Made by a program: the position numbers and the translations under genes. The notes below the pieces were generated by a model. The model was not told the DNA's origin and searched no databases. It saw nothing but the letters and a program-made list of their open reading frames with translations. This document shows, piece after piece, positions 22,855 through 31,713 of a stretch of DNA of 60,017 nt. Position 1 is the stretch's first letter; the number at the start of each line of letters is the position of its first letter. This stretch comes from Fragilaria crotonensis (Eukaryota > Bacillariophyta > Fragilariophyceae > Fragilariales > Fragilariaceae), in contig JAKSYS010000373.1 in assembly GCA_022925895.1 (NCBI GenBank), positions 1 through 60,017 on the forward strand, in the 5' to 3' direction.

Positions 22855-24504
22855 TCACATTGCCGACGTGTATCTGATAAAAGAATCCTTCACCATTGCA
22901 ATGTCAACGTAGTGTTGATCGATTGCGTGAGCTACCTTTCTGGCTCCGGCCGACTCCTTCTTTTTCCAACGGTTCACCACGTAACGATCTGCTTCCGAGA
23001 CCTTCATAGATACAGCACGGGATTCCGATCCCCTTCTGAACGAGCGAAAGACATTAAACTTTTCAGAAAGATCCCCAATTCCCGTTACGTCCAACCCAAA
23101 CAACTTGGAATTCTCTTCATATATCTCGACAATCAATTCCAAGAACGCTTCATTCATCTCTGCTGTTGTTGATTGAGTACCCTTGTCATTGACAAAGAGG
23201 GGACCGTCCACCCGACCTGACAACCGATGAACCGCCAGCGACAATTCGATCCATCTCTTAATTCGGATTCCCGATCCCGTGACTGCAACGGAAGTGAGGA
23301 GATGCTGCTTGCTGTGATGCTCACCCTTGAACCGCCCAAGCAAAGCCACCACCACTTCCGAACTGTCACTTTCGAAGAACCGTTTGATCCCCTCCAAATC
23401 TGCCATTAGACCTTCCGGGCTGCGTAGAGAAAGAACGAAGCAGATACAAAAATAAGTGCCAGCAAGAATCCATCTCTCCCGATCTGAAGCCGACTCTGCT
23501 TCCCGAGCCCTCTCCTCTGACTTCTCGAGCAACTTGTGCATAATCTTTACACTGACTGCTTGATTCGGTCTCCAATCCTGACCCATTCTCTTGCTGCAGC
23601 CCACCATGAAGCGCTGAAACCATAACGAGCCACAGGGATCAAAGGCAAGCCTCTGATAGTTGCCTCCTGAGTTATCGGCCAGAACCAGGCACTTCGAGTT
23701 TGCTTCTCCAGCCGCTCGCACCTGGTTTGAGAAGCACGCCCGAAATCTCCTGATGGTGTCCCATTGCTTATGTGTGTCAGAGTAACGTCCCGCACCCAGC
23801 GATGATACGATCATCTGAATAGCAACCTCGTAGCCGACGTGGTCGTCCTTCGGCAAGGGGCCTGGGTCCCTCGGTGACCCACGCATCCCCATGCTCTTTG
23901 AAATAGCCAAACCCTCCCTCATCTTTGCCGTATTCGCGTCCACCGTGGTCTTGGCTCGACTCCAAAAGGCGTCAAGGTTAATTCGACGTATGCATGCCAG
24001 AGCGTACCTGTCGCTGGCGTTACTTCTCTGGGGGACATGGTCGAAAAGTTTTCCAAAGATACAAAAGTCACACTCGAAAGAAACAAGTAAATCGTCTCCG
24101 TCTCTCGCCGTTCTGAATCTGGACGCATCCAACTTTCTCGGTGCCCACCCAGAAACCAGCCGATCCTCGTCACCAGAACCGACTCTTGGATTGTCTCCGG
24201 TAGCGATAAAGAAGTCTGGTTCCTCAGCTGAACGATAACAGCTTCCGCACCACATGTTCCGGCACTCCTCGGAGGTCGATACACAATGACCAAAGTTGGC
24301 GCAAAAGATTCCCTGCGTCCACTTCCGACTCTTGAAGCACTCGACGCAGTTCCCGACCCACTGCGTGCATCTTCGGGGTTCCACGGATCTGCCAGGGCCT
24401 GCAACTAATGAAGGGGAAGACGATACCAATGAGAAGAGGTTCATGCATATCAGACTGCCAACACGAAAAACCGATTGGGACCTCAAACACAATGTCCGCC
24501 GCAC
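22855..24504 (-). CDS. Tyrosine recombinase of the DIRS-order element
   Basis: The frame is open from 24504, but the first ATG is at 24444. The N-terminal quarter has a dense cysteine cluster ('CVECFKSRKW', 'CANFGHC', 'CRNMWCGSC') that looks like a zinc-binding domain. The C-terminal half is the recombinase. It shows a first Arg in 'FVLSLRSPEGLM', a Lys in 'LLGRFKGEHHSKQHL', a second Arg motif in 'FRSFRRGSESRA' and the nucleophile Tyr in 'HAIDQHYVDIA'. The usual His of HxxR reads as Arg (RSFR). It would integrate the circular cDNA by strand exchange. The 5' 281 bases overlap the RT ORF in another frame. Expression could be by +1 frameshift from ORF2 or by internal initiation at 24444. Confidence 0.85.
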   Translation of the reverse strand: MRRTLCLRSQSVFRVGSLICMNLFSLVSSSPSLVAGPGRSVEPRRCTQWVGNCVECFKSRKWTQGIFCANFGHCVSTSEECRNMWCGSCYRSAEEPDFFIATGDNPRVGSGDEDRLVSGWAPRKLDASRFRTARDGDDLLVSFECDFCIFGKLFDHVPQRSNASDRYALACIRRINLDAFWSRAKTTVDANTAKMREGLAISKSMGMRGSPRDPGPLPKDDHVGYEVAIQMIVSSLGAGRYSDTHKQWDTIRRFRACFSNQVRAAGEANSKCLVLADNSGGNYQRLAFDPCGSLWFQRFMVGCSKRMGQDWRPNQAVSVKIMHKLLEKSEERAREAESASDRERWILAGTYFCICFVLSLRSPEGLMADLEGIKRFFESDSSEVVVALLGRFKGEHHSKQHLLTSVAVTGSGIRIKRWIELSLAVHRLSGRVDGPLFVNDKGTQSTTAEMNEAFLELIVEIYEENSKLFGLDVTGIGDLSEKFNVFRSFRRGSESRAVSMKVSEADRYVVNRWKKKESAGARKVAHAIDQHYVDIAMVKDSFIRYTSAM

Positions 24505-27500
24505 GATACAACTGCTTTACCCAAAGGGTTGTGCAGAGGCGAGGACAGACGAAAATGTGCGACGATTCCTGACGCTTTATGCGTGCTTTCCTCAGCTCCG
24601 AGATGGCTACCTCCGCCGCCATGGGAGCGGGAGCCCAAACAAAAGTCTTTCGAGATTCGAATAGAATAGGTCTCTCGAATCCATCTCTGTCGCGAGACCA
24701 TTTCGAAATGTCGTGCCCCGTCTGAAACCATCCTGCCTCGTCCAGCAGCAATGTCTCTGAACCACTCCAACTCCGGATCCAGGGCACCAAATCCGTTGGA
24801 GACCTCTCGACCGCTGATAAATGAATAGGAATGTGAATGGTCATCGTATCACCCGCCATTACTCCTTGTCCCAGATATCCTCGGGAGACACCGTCCGTTC
24901 CTTGAGCTATCATTCGCGTACCTGCGACGTGGAAAACATTCACTTTGACTCCCACCTTTGAGGTCAGAGCAAAGAGACGGACTACCAAAGCTAACAACTT
25001 GGGAGAAGACGAGGAACCTTTTGCAGCACATGCTTCCACGGTAGAATTGTCTGTGAACATGAAGACCTCGGCGTTTGCCAAATGACCAAGGTCTGACTCC
25101 TCTTCCAGTGACTCCACAATGTTCGTAAACTCTTTCCAATTTGAAGACTCGGGGTCCTCGTCCGACCCCCACACTCCAATTCGAAAGTTGAATCCAGCTC
25201 CACACGTGAATGTAGCCCCAAGTCCCGTTCCTGAGGCATCACCGAATCCGTAGACTATCGTCAGCACGTTCTTGGAGCGTATGCTCACCTCAGGGACACA
25301 GGACGGGCCAAAGAGAACTTCCAATGCCTCTAGATCTGCCCTTAAGCTAGGGCTGGCCGTCACCTCTGATGGTGCATCGCCGCAGTCACTTCGCTCCAAT
25401 TCTAAGTCCAATTCCTCGTCCGATATCTGACCGTTAGCATGCCGCGCGAATAGTAAAGCTTTCCACCTTTTCGGGGCAATCTTCCAATCGTCATCATTCC
25501 GGCCGCTCCGCCACGAATTCAAGGACAAGTAGAAGCCCTTTAGAAACGGAGATATGGTTTCAAATGTCATCGCCAAATGATTCATGAACCCAGTCTCCTT
25601 CTCCAACACCTTCCTCTCCAGCTTGGGTCGTCCCTCATCGGAATTCCTGACAGCTCGATTCAAGTCTTCCACTATCCTCCTTCCTTTATCCCACTTCTCC
25701 TGGGTCACTGACTTCGTGATCGAGGCATGACCAACCTTAAACACTGTCCCCGTCCAAGCGCCCGCGCTCGTCTGTGATGGGGGCCGAAACTTCCGAGGTG
25801 CATCTTGCATTCCCAAGTACTGGATGCGCCCCGCGAATTGTCGACGGACAGCCTGACACCTTTCCTTAGAACTTCCTGTGAGTCTCACATCATCAATAAA
25901 CGTAACCACGTCCCCCGCTATGTACCCCATTTCCACTTCGGATTCTCGCTCCCGCCACTTCATGACTTTCGGAAAGGCTGGGTCGTATGACGGCATTCCT
26001 GGCAAATTAAGACGTATCCGATCGTAACCCATTGGGTTGGCTTTATCCGCAGGATTACCTCTCGCGAACTCCTCGCCCCAATAGTACTGTCTGACAGCAT
26101 TGTATGGGCTTAGTCGCATGCCCATGAACAGCCTTGACCACCGCAGCGTAGTAGTGACTTTGATTTGTAGCCCTTCAACTTTGTTTGTCGGACTTGGGAG
26201 CGTATCCCTATTGTTCCATGGTCTTGGGATGTTCATACCTAACTTATCAACCGTTACCCCCGAGTAAGGCCGGATTTTGGGGTCCAAATTAAAGTTATGA
26301 AACATTTCCCCAAAGTCCATATCGGCCATCCATGTGGAGAAGCCCATTACCATAGCGGCCGCTTTTGCGGAAGGGAGAAAGAAGTTTGGGGCCCATAATG
26401 TCTCATTTAAACCTGACGAAGTACCGTCGAACACAACTCTGATATCGTCATCGCCCTTCGGGACTGCAAAGTAGTGGACAGTATTGGCCACGTGACCTGA
26501 TTCCAGGTAATCCTTTTTCAACATGACGTCTAGCTTAGCGCCCACCATGACTCGCTGCGAGGCGTCCAAGGTTACGCCCCTTTTTCGACGACAGTTTGGA
26601 AGCGGAGCGGCGACAAACACCTGTATCCCATCACGCGCCGCTTCCCTCTGGGCGGCGCCATTCCATCGCCAAAAGAAGACCGCCGACCCACCCGTCCATT
26701 CCCACCACTCGCTGGACATAACCTGATTAAGCGCTCGTATCCCGCAGGATACGTCGCGAATGAGGCTGTCCGTGATGGTACCCCCCCCCTTTTCGTGAGC
26801 TTGCCTCACCAACTCGTTCCCGGACCTCGCCCGTTTTTGCCCGCACGACGCTGCCTTCCGATGCCGCCGGCCAGCCTGTAGTCGGTCAACGCAGTTTGAA
26901 CCGTACGTTTCGCGCAAAAATGCAAAGAATGAGCGCGACAACGAGGATCGCCACCGACGGAGCCCCAAACGTTCGAATCCTCGGATCGAAGAGGGCGTAA
27001 TTTCAGGGAAAACCAATGAAATTCGCAAGTTCCAGGGACGATAATCGACGGTGGCGTTGTCTGCCTTAACCGCTTTTTCAGCAATGTTGGTGTCGGCCCA
27101 GGCGCCAGAGAGCCACCGACTGATTGATGGCAACCAAGTGGGTGGATCAGAACCAAACAGAGGCGTAGCTGCCTCGGATGGACCGGACTCCCCCCGACGC
27201 TTCTTGACACGTTTCTTGCCCGAGCAGCCGTCCATGATGTCACCCCGGAGGCCACACAACACTGCATCCCCAACGACTCGGAACAGCTGCACTGGAACAA
27301 GGGATGACGGGAAATCTTCATTCCATTCCAGGTAAGGCGGCAAGTCAAACGCCTGGCTTAGCTCCACCGGAACAAGCTTCCTGACCCCCCAACCTGATCT
27401 GGAGAACCCGCTTTGAAAGACGACCGGCTGTGACACCCGGCTCAAACAGAGCCGTTGGTCAAGCGTGTAATGCGGCTCCAAAAAAGGTAACGAACATGGG

Positions 27501-28186
27501 AAGGGCCGCTCCGAGAATTTTACAACATGCGCTAGTGTTCGTGGCAGTGGGTCGTTGCTCACCGCCAACATCAAACCGCGGCACCCAAATGTCCCCCGCG
27601 CTGTGGTTGAGCCACCTACTCTTGCATGACACACAGTGATCCACGATTGTGTGTTGGTGTTCAGCGGACGCCGTCGGCCTCCCCCTTCCAACCAGAAAAC
27701 TTCGGGTATATCTTTTTCATGATGTCCCAAGGACGCCAGGAAGGATCGCGAGCCGCTCGCGAACCAAACCACTGCCTCGTGGTCTCCCGCCGCCACCCTT
27801 GCAGAGTCCACAACCACGAGTTTCTCCTTCCAAAACGACCAAGTGGAAACATGATACTGACGTAACCGCAGCTCGTCTCTTTCGGTAACCAAAACCGTGG
27901 ACCAATCGGAGAGTCGAAACGACCATAACCATGCAGGAAGAGAGTCGAAGGACAAACCACACACCATTGGATCAAATAAGGCCATGTGTCCTCTCTTTAC
28001 GAGTTTAAGTTTCTGGTATTCGTTCCCGGCTGCTGGAGTTAAAGCAGCAGCGGAAACCGAACCACACGCAAGACGACAGCCATGTGGTGAGGACAAACGT
28101 AAGTCCGCCTTGGAGTTGTCGCATACGATGACGTCTGGGTCGATGGTAGGCAATTCGCTACTATCATTAACCGGCAACAGGATCAT
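24224..28186 (-). CDS. Reverse transcriptase-RNase H polyprotein of the DIRS-order element
   Basis: 1,320 codons without a break. The first ~340 residues match nothing I know; 'GWGVRKLVPVELSQAF' and 'LPPYLEW' stand out. RT follows, with 'IRVVFDGTSSGLNETLW', 'MADMDFGEMFHNFNLD', 'RLFMGMRLSPYNAV' and the catalytic 'TFIDDVRLTG' box (F-I-D-D in place of Y-x-D-D). RNase H follows with 'YGFGDASGTGLGA', 'SSNWKEFTNI', 'FTDNSTVEA' and 'GTDGVSRG', giving the D-E-D-D set. The frame is the same as ORF1, separated from it by one TGA and five sense codons. The 3' end overlaps the recombinase ORF. No integrase or protease domain is visible, as expected for DIRS-order elements. Confidence 0.9.
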   Translation of the reverse strand: MILLPVNDSSELPTIDPDVIVCDNSKADLRLSSPHGCRLACGSVSAAALTPAAGNEYQKLKLVKRGHMALFDPMVCGLSFDSLPAWLWSFRLSDWSTVLVTERDELRLRQYHVSTWSFWKEKLVVVDSARVAAGDHEAVVWFASGSRSFLASLGHHEKDIPEVFWLEGGGRRRPLNTNTQSWITVCHARVGGSTTARGTFGCRGLMLAVSNDPLPRTLAHVVKFSERPFPCSLPFLEPHYTLDQRLCLSRVSQPVVFQSGFSRSGWGVRKLVPVELSQAFDLPPYLEWNEDFPSSLVPVQLFRVVGDAVLCGLRGDIMDGCSGKKRVKKRRGESGPSEAATPLFGSDPPTWLPSISRWLSGAWADTNIAEKAVKADNATVDYRPWNLRISLVFPEITPSSIRGFERLGLRRWRSSLSRSFFAFLRETYGSNCVDRLQAGRRHRKAASCGQKRARSGNELVRQAHEKGGGTITDSLIRDVSCGIRALNQVMSSEWWEWTGGSAVFFWRWNGAAQREAARDGIQVFVAAPLPNCRRKRGVTLDASQRVMVGAKLDVMLKKDYLESGHVANTVHYFAVPKGDDDIRVVFDGTSSGLNETLWAPNFFLPSAKAAAMVMGFSTWMADMDFGEMFHNFNLDPKIRPYSGVTVDKLGMNIPRPWNNRDTLPSPTNKVEGLQIKVTTTLRWSRLFMGMRLSPYNAVRQYYWGEEFARGNPADKANPMGYDRIRLNLPGMPSYDPAFPKVMKWRERESEVEMGYIAGDVVTFIDDVRLTGSSKERCQAVRRQFAGRIQYLGMQDAPRKFRPPSQTSAGAWTGTVFKVGHASITKSVTQEKWDKGRRIVEDLNRAVRNSDEGRPKLERKVLEKETGFMNHLAMTFETISPFLKGFYLSLNSWRSGRNDDDWKIAPKRWKALLFARHANGQISDEELDLELERSDCGDAPSEVTASPSLRADLEALEVLFGPSCVPEVSIRSKNVLTIVYGFGDASGTGLGATFTCGAGFNFRIGVWGSDEDPESSNWKEFTNIVESLEEESDLGHLANAEVFMFTDNSTVEACAAKGSSSSPKLLALVVRLFALTSKVGVKVNVFHVAGTRMIAQGTDGVSRGYLGQGVMAGDTMTIHIPIHLSAVERSPTDLVPWIRSWSGSETLLLDEAGWFQTGHDISKWSRDRDGFERPILFESRKTFVWAPAPMAAEVAISELRKARIKRQESSHIFVCPRLCTTLWVKQLYRAADIVFEVPIGFSCWQSDMHEPLLIGIVFPFISCRPWQIRGTPKMHAVGRELRRVLQESEVDAGNLLRQLWSLCIDLRGVPEHVVRKLLSFS

Positions 28187-28201
28187 CGCATGCTCCTCAA
28201 G

Positions 28202-30622
28202 TCACTTCCTATCTTCGAGCGACTTGACACGTTTTGCAAGAGCATCAAGGGCAGTCTTCACCGCATCGCTTTTTCCTGCACCCCCGTCGGCTTTCGCCAC
28301 TGCCGCTCTGCTGCTCTTCACTGCCGCGGCCAGGTCTTCCTTCACTTCCTTTACCGCTTCTTCCAGTTTATCCACCTTGTCGTGCCCCGAATTTGTCGCC
28401 AGAAACTTGACATATTCCGCTGCAATCGTGGGGTGATTTTCAAACTGATGCTCGATGTAGCCCGTCATAATGTCATGCGTCTTTAAGCAGGACCAGAGAA
28501 CATGAGAGCAGATCGACGCCGGGTCTTCAATTGTCATGGCTTCCTGTACTCCTTCCTTTGGGGCATACAACTCTTCGCAAATACGGTCCAGAATCTGGGT
28601 TGTAAGTGACCAAGACTGGTCAGCTGAGAATCGGGAATCGACATGAAGCTTCTCGTACAACGTGTCCACAAAAACGAGCAGCTGCGTCAAGAATGTCACG
28701 GTAGCATTCAAACTCATTGTAGCCAAACTGTGTGCAGCTAGGCTTCCTGCTGACGAGCCACGTCCAAATGTATAAGCAATATCGTGCGATACGGTACCTT
28801 GAATTAGATTCATCTGTTTGGTCACGTAGTTGCGAACTCCTTGACCACCTGAGTTCCAGCTCTTGTAATTCGGTAATTTGCTCAGTCTCGAAGAGTTCCT
28901 TTCTGTTGTCATAGCAACCTTTCCATTGTGGAACTGGCGCGGTCTTGCATATGCTAGAGCGCTAATGGCGGCTGCCTCGGCTCCCGTTTGGATCTTTAGC
29001 TTCATGCGGGACTCGAGAACTTTCAAGTGATTGTCCCTGCCATCCACACAGTCACCTCCAAAGATTCGTTCCATCATGAGAAGAGGGTCCATCACCAATC
29101 CATACCGGTGGCCTTCAAAGTTTTCCGCAACCCAAACATGACACTCCTGAAGTGACTTAAGACCCAGGCCTCCAAACCTGACAGCTGTGTCTTCAGCGCA
29201 TGCTTTCAACATGCTGACATCTTCCACCAACTGATCAATGTCTCCCAGAATCTTTCGAAGAGACACCGCACCGATAGTGGCTGAGTCAAGGTGATCGCCA
29301 TCGCGATCGATGCCATCCCCAACCCGAGCACTCTCCTTCAGCATTGTCATCAAGGAGTCCATCGAGTCAACTTCCACTCCGCTGCTTCTTGGTCTCCCTG
29401 GACCCTCTGAACCTGATCGATTGACTTCAGCTTCCAGTCGCTTACACGTTTCCTTGAGGTTGTCCAACTCAGACCCAACCTTACGAACATGACTCATTAC
29501 GAGCGATAGGACTTTAATGATTTTGTCGCTCGAGTTGATGGAGGCGGATGCCATCTTTTGAGCCTCCGACACTTCCTTGATTGCCTCACTCATCGGATTG
29601 AGTTCAGCTTGTAGTGCTCCGACGACGCCTCCCAATCGAATCACATCTTCGGCAATGAAAGCAGTAGTACCCCACAGTGTTGGAGCTTCCAGAGAGGCAT
29701 CAATTTCTGCGGTGGGGCCTAGGGTAGCGAAGAGATTTTGCAAAACACCGGCCATAGCTTTGGTTTCGTTCTCGTGCTCTAGGAACCTCTGCTGCGTGAG
29801 CATGGTCACTTCTTCCATAGCTTCTCCCAACGTGACGACACTCGATTCCACCTCAGAAACAATGCGAGTGAGCCTACCCTTTCCAAGGGAACCGCCTGCC
29901 AGGAGAGCTTCCATCTCTTCAGTCTCCTCAACATCAGGCAAGCTGCGCTCGTGACGAACGAATTTAACTCCCTTTAGAGGTACATCGCTTCCTGATCCCT
30001 GTTCGTCACCGAGGAACCCCTTTCGTTTCTTAAACGGCGTTCGGAAGCTTTCGGCGTCATCGAGGAACTTCGTTTCTTTAAACTCCGAAGCAACGTAAAC
30101 CTCAGGTCTCACCACCTCCTCGGTTATGACCACCGCCCGAAAAGCCTTCACCCAGTTTGTCAATGTGGTGGCAGTTCCTCTCCATTCATCCAAGACAGCC
30201 CTTGGGACCAACGATTCTCTCACACTCGGCTCAGAGAAGACATTGGAGCCTGGAACTCGCACGATGAAGAGGTAGGGCTCCTCTGGGTCACTCATCTCGA
30301 ACTTATTGGCTATATGGGATTTTGTCCCACAATTCTTACGGATACAAAAGCTCAAACTTCCCACTTTGCTCATCACACCCATACACATGGTTCTGCGGTC
30401 CGACGCACGAACAGACAGGACAGAATACGACTTCGCAGAAGACACTTTACCTTTCAATCCGGACATACCACCCTCAACCCCCACTACACGAGACGTGATC
30501 GTAGAAGAGAACGGCGAGGCACCCGAAGCAACCGCGGAACTCAAAGGAGGAACTACCCCGGACGAGGCGACAGCAAAACCGGCAGCCTCGTCCAAGATCG
30601 AATCAAGCAAGGAGTCAGACAT
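28202..30622 (-). CDS. Gag-like ORF1 of the DIRS-order element
   Basis: The start is placed at ATG 30622 ('MSDSLLDSILDEAA'). Frames upstream of it run into repeat A1 only from a TTG. About 806 residues follow. The middle is rich in heptad-like segments ('EAIKEVSEAQKM', 'VGSELDNLKETCKRLEAEV'), consistent with coiled coils that multimerise a capsid-like protein. The C-terminus has another charged helical run ('VDKLEEAVKEVKEDLAAAVK', then 'ALAKRVKSLEDRK'). No zinc knuckle is visible. By position and coiled-coil content I infer a Gag-like function; there is no family match I can name. It ends at TGA 28202, with ORF2 in the same frame just beyond. Confidence 0.7.
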   Translation of the reverse strand: MSDSLLDSILDEAAGFAVASSGVVPPLSSAVASGASPFSSTITSRVVGVEGGMSGLKGKVSSAKSYSVLSVRASDRRTMCMGVMSKVGSLSFCIRKNCGTKSHIANKFEMSDPEEPYLFIVRVPGSNVFSEPSVRESLVPRAVLDEWRGTATTLTNWVKAFRAVVITEEVVRPEVYVASEFKETKFLDDAESFRTPFKKRKGFLGDEQGSGSDVPLKGVKFVRHERSLPDVEETEEMEALLAGGSLGKGRLTRIVSEVESSVVTLGEAMEEVTMLTQQRFLEHENETKAMAGVLQNLFATLGPTAEIDASLEAPTLWGTTAFIAEDVIRLGGVVGALQAELNPMSEAIKEVSEAQKMASASINSSDKIIKVLSLVMSHVRKVGSELDNLKETCKRLEAEVNRSGSEGPGRPRSSGVEVDSMDSLMTMLKESARVGDGIDRDGDHLDSATIGAVSLRKILGDIDQLVEDVSMLKACAEDTAVRFGGLGLKSLQECHVWVAENFEGHRYGLVMDPLLMMERIFGGDCVDGRDNHLKVLESRMKLKIQTGAEAAAISALAYARPRQFHNGKVAMTTERNSSRLSKLPNYKSWNSGGQGVRNYVTKQMNLIQGTVSHDIAYTFGRGSSAGSLAAHSLATMSLNATVTFLTQLLVFVDTLYEKLHVDSRFSADQSWSLTTQILDRICEELYAPKEGVQEAMTIEDPASICSHVLWSCLKTHDIMTGYIEHQFENHPTIAAEYVKFLATNSGHDKVDKLEEAVKEVKEDLAAAVKSSRAAVAKADGGAGKSDAVKTALDALAKRVKSLEDRK

Positions 30623-30645
30623 GGCGAAGAGAAGGAACAAGAAAA

Positions 30646-31049
30646 GGAAAAAGAAACTGCTTTGACGTTGCAAGACGATATCCTAGGATGTACGGTCCAG
30701 GGGTAAAAGTCTCCGCTTCGCCAAAGAGTGGACCATATAGATCCTGACCGATTCACCTGGATTACTAGATCAATCTAGTAACCGATTCCAGGTAAGGTCC
30801 GTCAATCTGACAACGTAGATAAACCATTCACTGGTGGCAAGATGCCACTTCCAGACATGGTCACTTCAGGATGTGTGATTTCGCGCCGACGGATGGCGTC
30901 TTTCTCGGTGACCCGGGAATGAGACATCTGACGAGCAATGAACCGCACAGTGTTAGTGACAGTGTACGTAATCTGAAGATAGCAAAGTGTCATTACCGTA
31001 TATGTCTGATTGTCAACCGTCATCCATCTTGACCAGTTGGTGCGAGAAG
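30646..31049 (-). repeat. Split direct repeat A1 of the retrotransposon (5' end)
   Basis: A 404-bp copy of 21766-22169. It begins the element on the coding strand and ends 24 bp upstream of the Gag ATG, so it should hold the promoter and leader. The outer boundary at 31049/31050 is clear because the A2 copy continues into repeat B1 instead. Confidence 0.88.
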
Positions 31050-31713
31050 CGTAGATTTTATATCATAGTATGACAAACTACGTCTTCCTCCAAAAGAGAT
31101 ACAGCGACGTTCACAAGATTCCCCCCCTGCTCACCTCATGGACGCGTGTGTGCAGAATACCGTAGGGTAAGTACTGTACAGTATATGCTACTGTAAAACG
31201 GAGACTGGACGTAAACGCTTTGGTGCCGCCTACAGAGAGCTAGAGAGGCGGTTGATAGCATTTTCTTCTCATTTCTTCCTCGCCACGTTGCAAATGGAAG
31301 AAATTCCTTGTCGATTGTATGCTTTTGACAGTGTCAACGCGGGGTGCAAAGGTTGACCCTACGTTTGAATTGCTTTGGAAGATGTAAAGACGGAAGTCCT
31401 TGAAATCAAGTACTTGTAGGCTGTATCACTGTCAGGGCAAGGCCGATGATAACAGTCAGGGCAAGGCTGATATAATTCACAGGGCTACGAAACGTGGATT
31501 AGACGTATCTCTCATCGCCTCATGATTTGCATCTATGAGCATTGTCCTCGTTCCTCGTCAGGACGTTGGAAACTTGATGTAACTCATGCCTGTGCATCTC
31601 CTTCGCAAAGTCACCTGACCCTCCGTTGGGACTCTGCAGATCAATCATGCGGCATGTTCACCTGATGATATCGCGCTGCAAACTCCCAATTGGTCGGAAC
31701 TAAATCATCTCAA
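31050..31713. other. Retrotransposon flank and 3' spacer of the RING gene
   Basis: 31050-31303 is unique sequence next to the retroelement end, with no ORF. 31304-31713 is the start of the duplicated unit and contains a doubled 'CAGGGCAAGGC' phrase (around 31434 and 31459). It is non-coding by inspection and includes the 3' end of the RING gene. Confidence 0.45.

Larger units (their letters stand above)
21214..31049 (-). mobile_element. DIRS-order (Ngaro/PAT-like) tyrosine-recombinase retrotransposon
   Basis: A 9,836-bp element read on the minus strand. Its layout is repeat A1 (31049-30646), Gag-like ORF, RT-RNase H ORF, tyrosine recombinase ORF, repeat B1 (22666-22169), repeat A2 (22169-21766), a 54-bp spacer, and repeat B2 (21711-21214). 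This A1...B1A2B2 split direct repeat order is the hallmark of Ngaro/PAT-type elements, which integrate by a tyrosine recombinase and leave no target duplication. None is seen at the flanks. The copies of each repeat differ at only one or two positions that I could find by eye, and all three ORFs are open, so the insertion looks recent. Confidence 0.9.
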
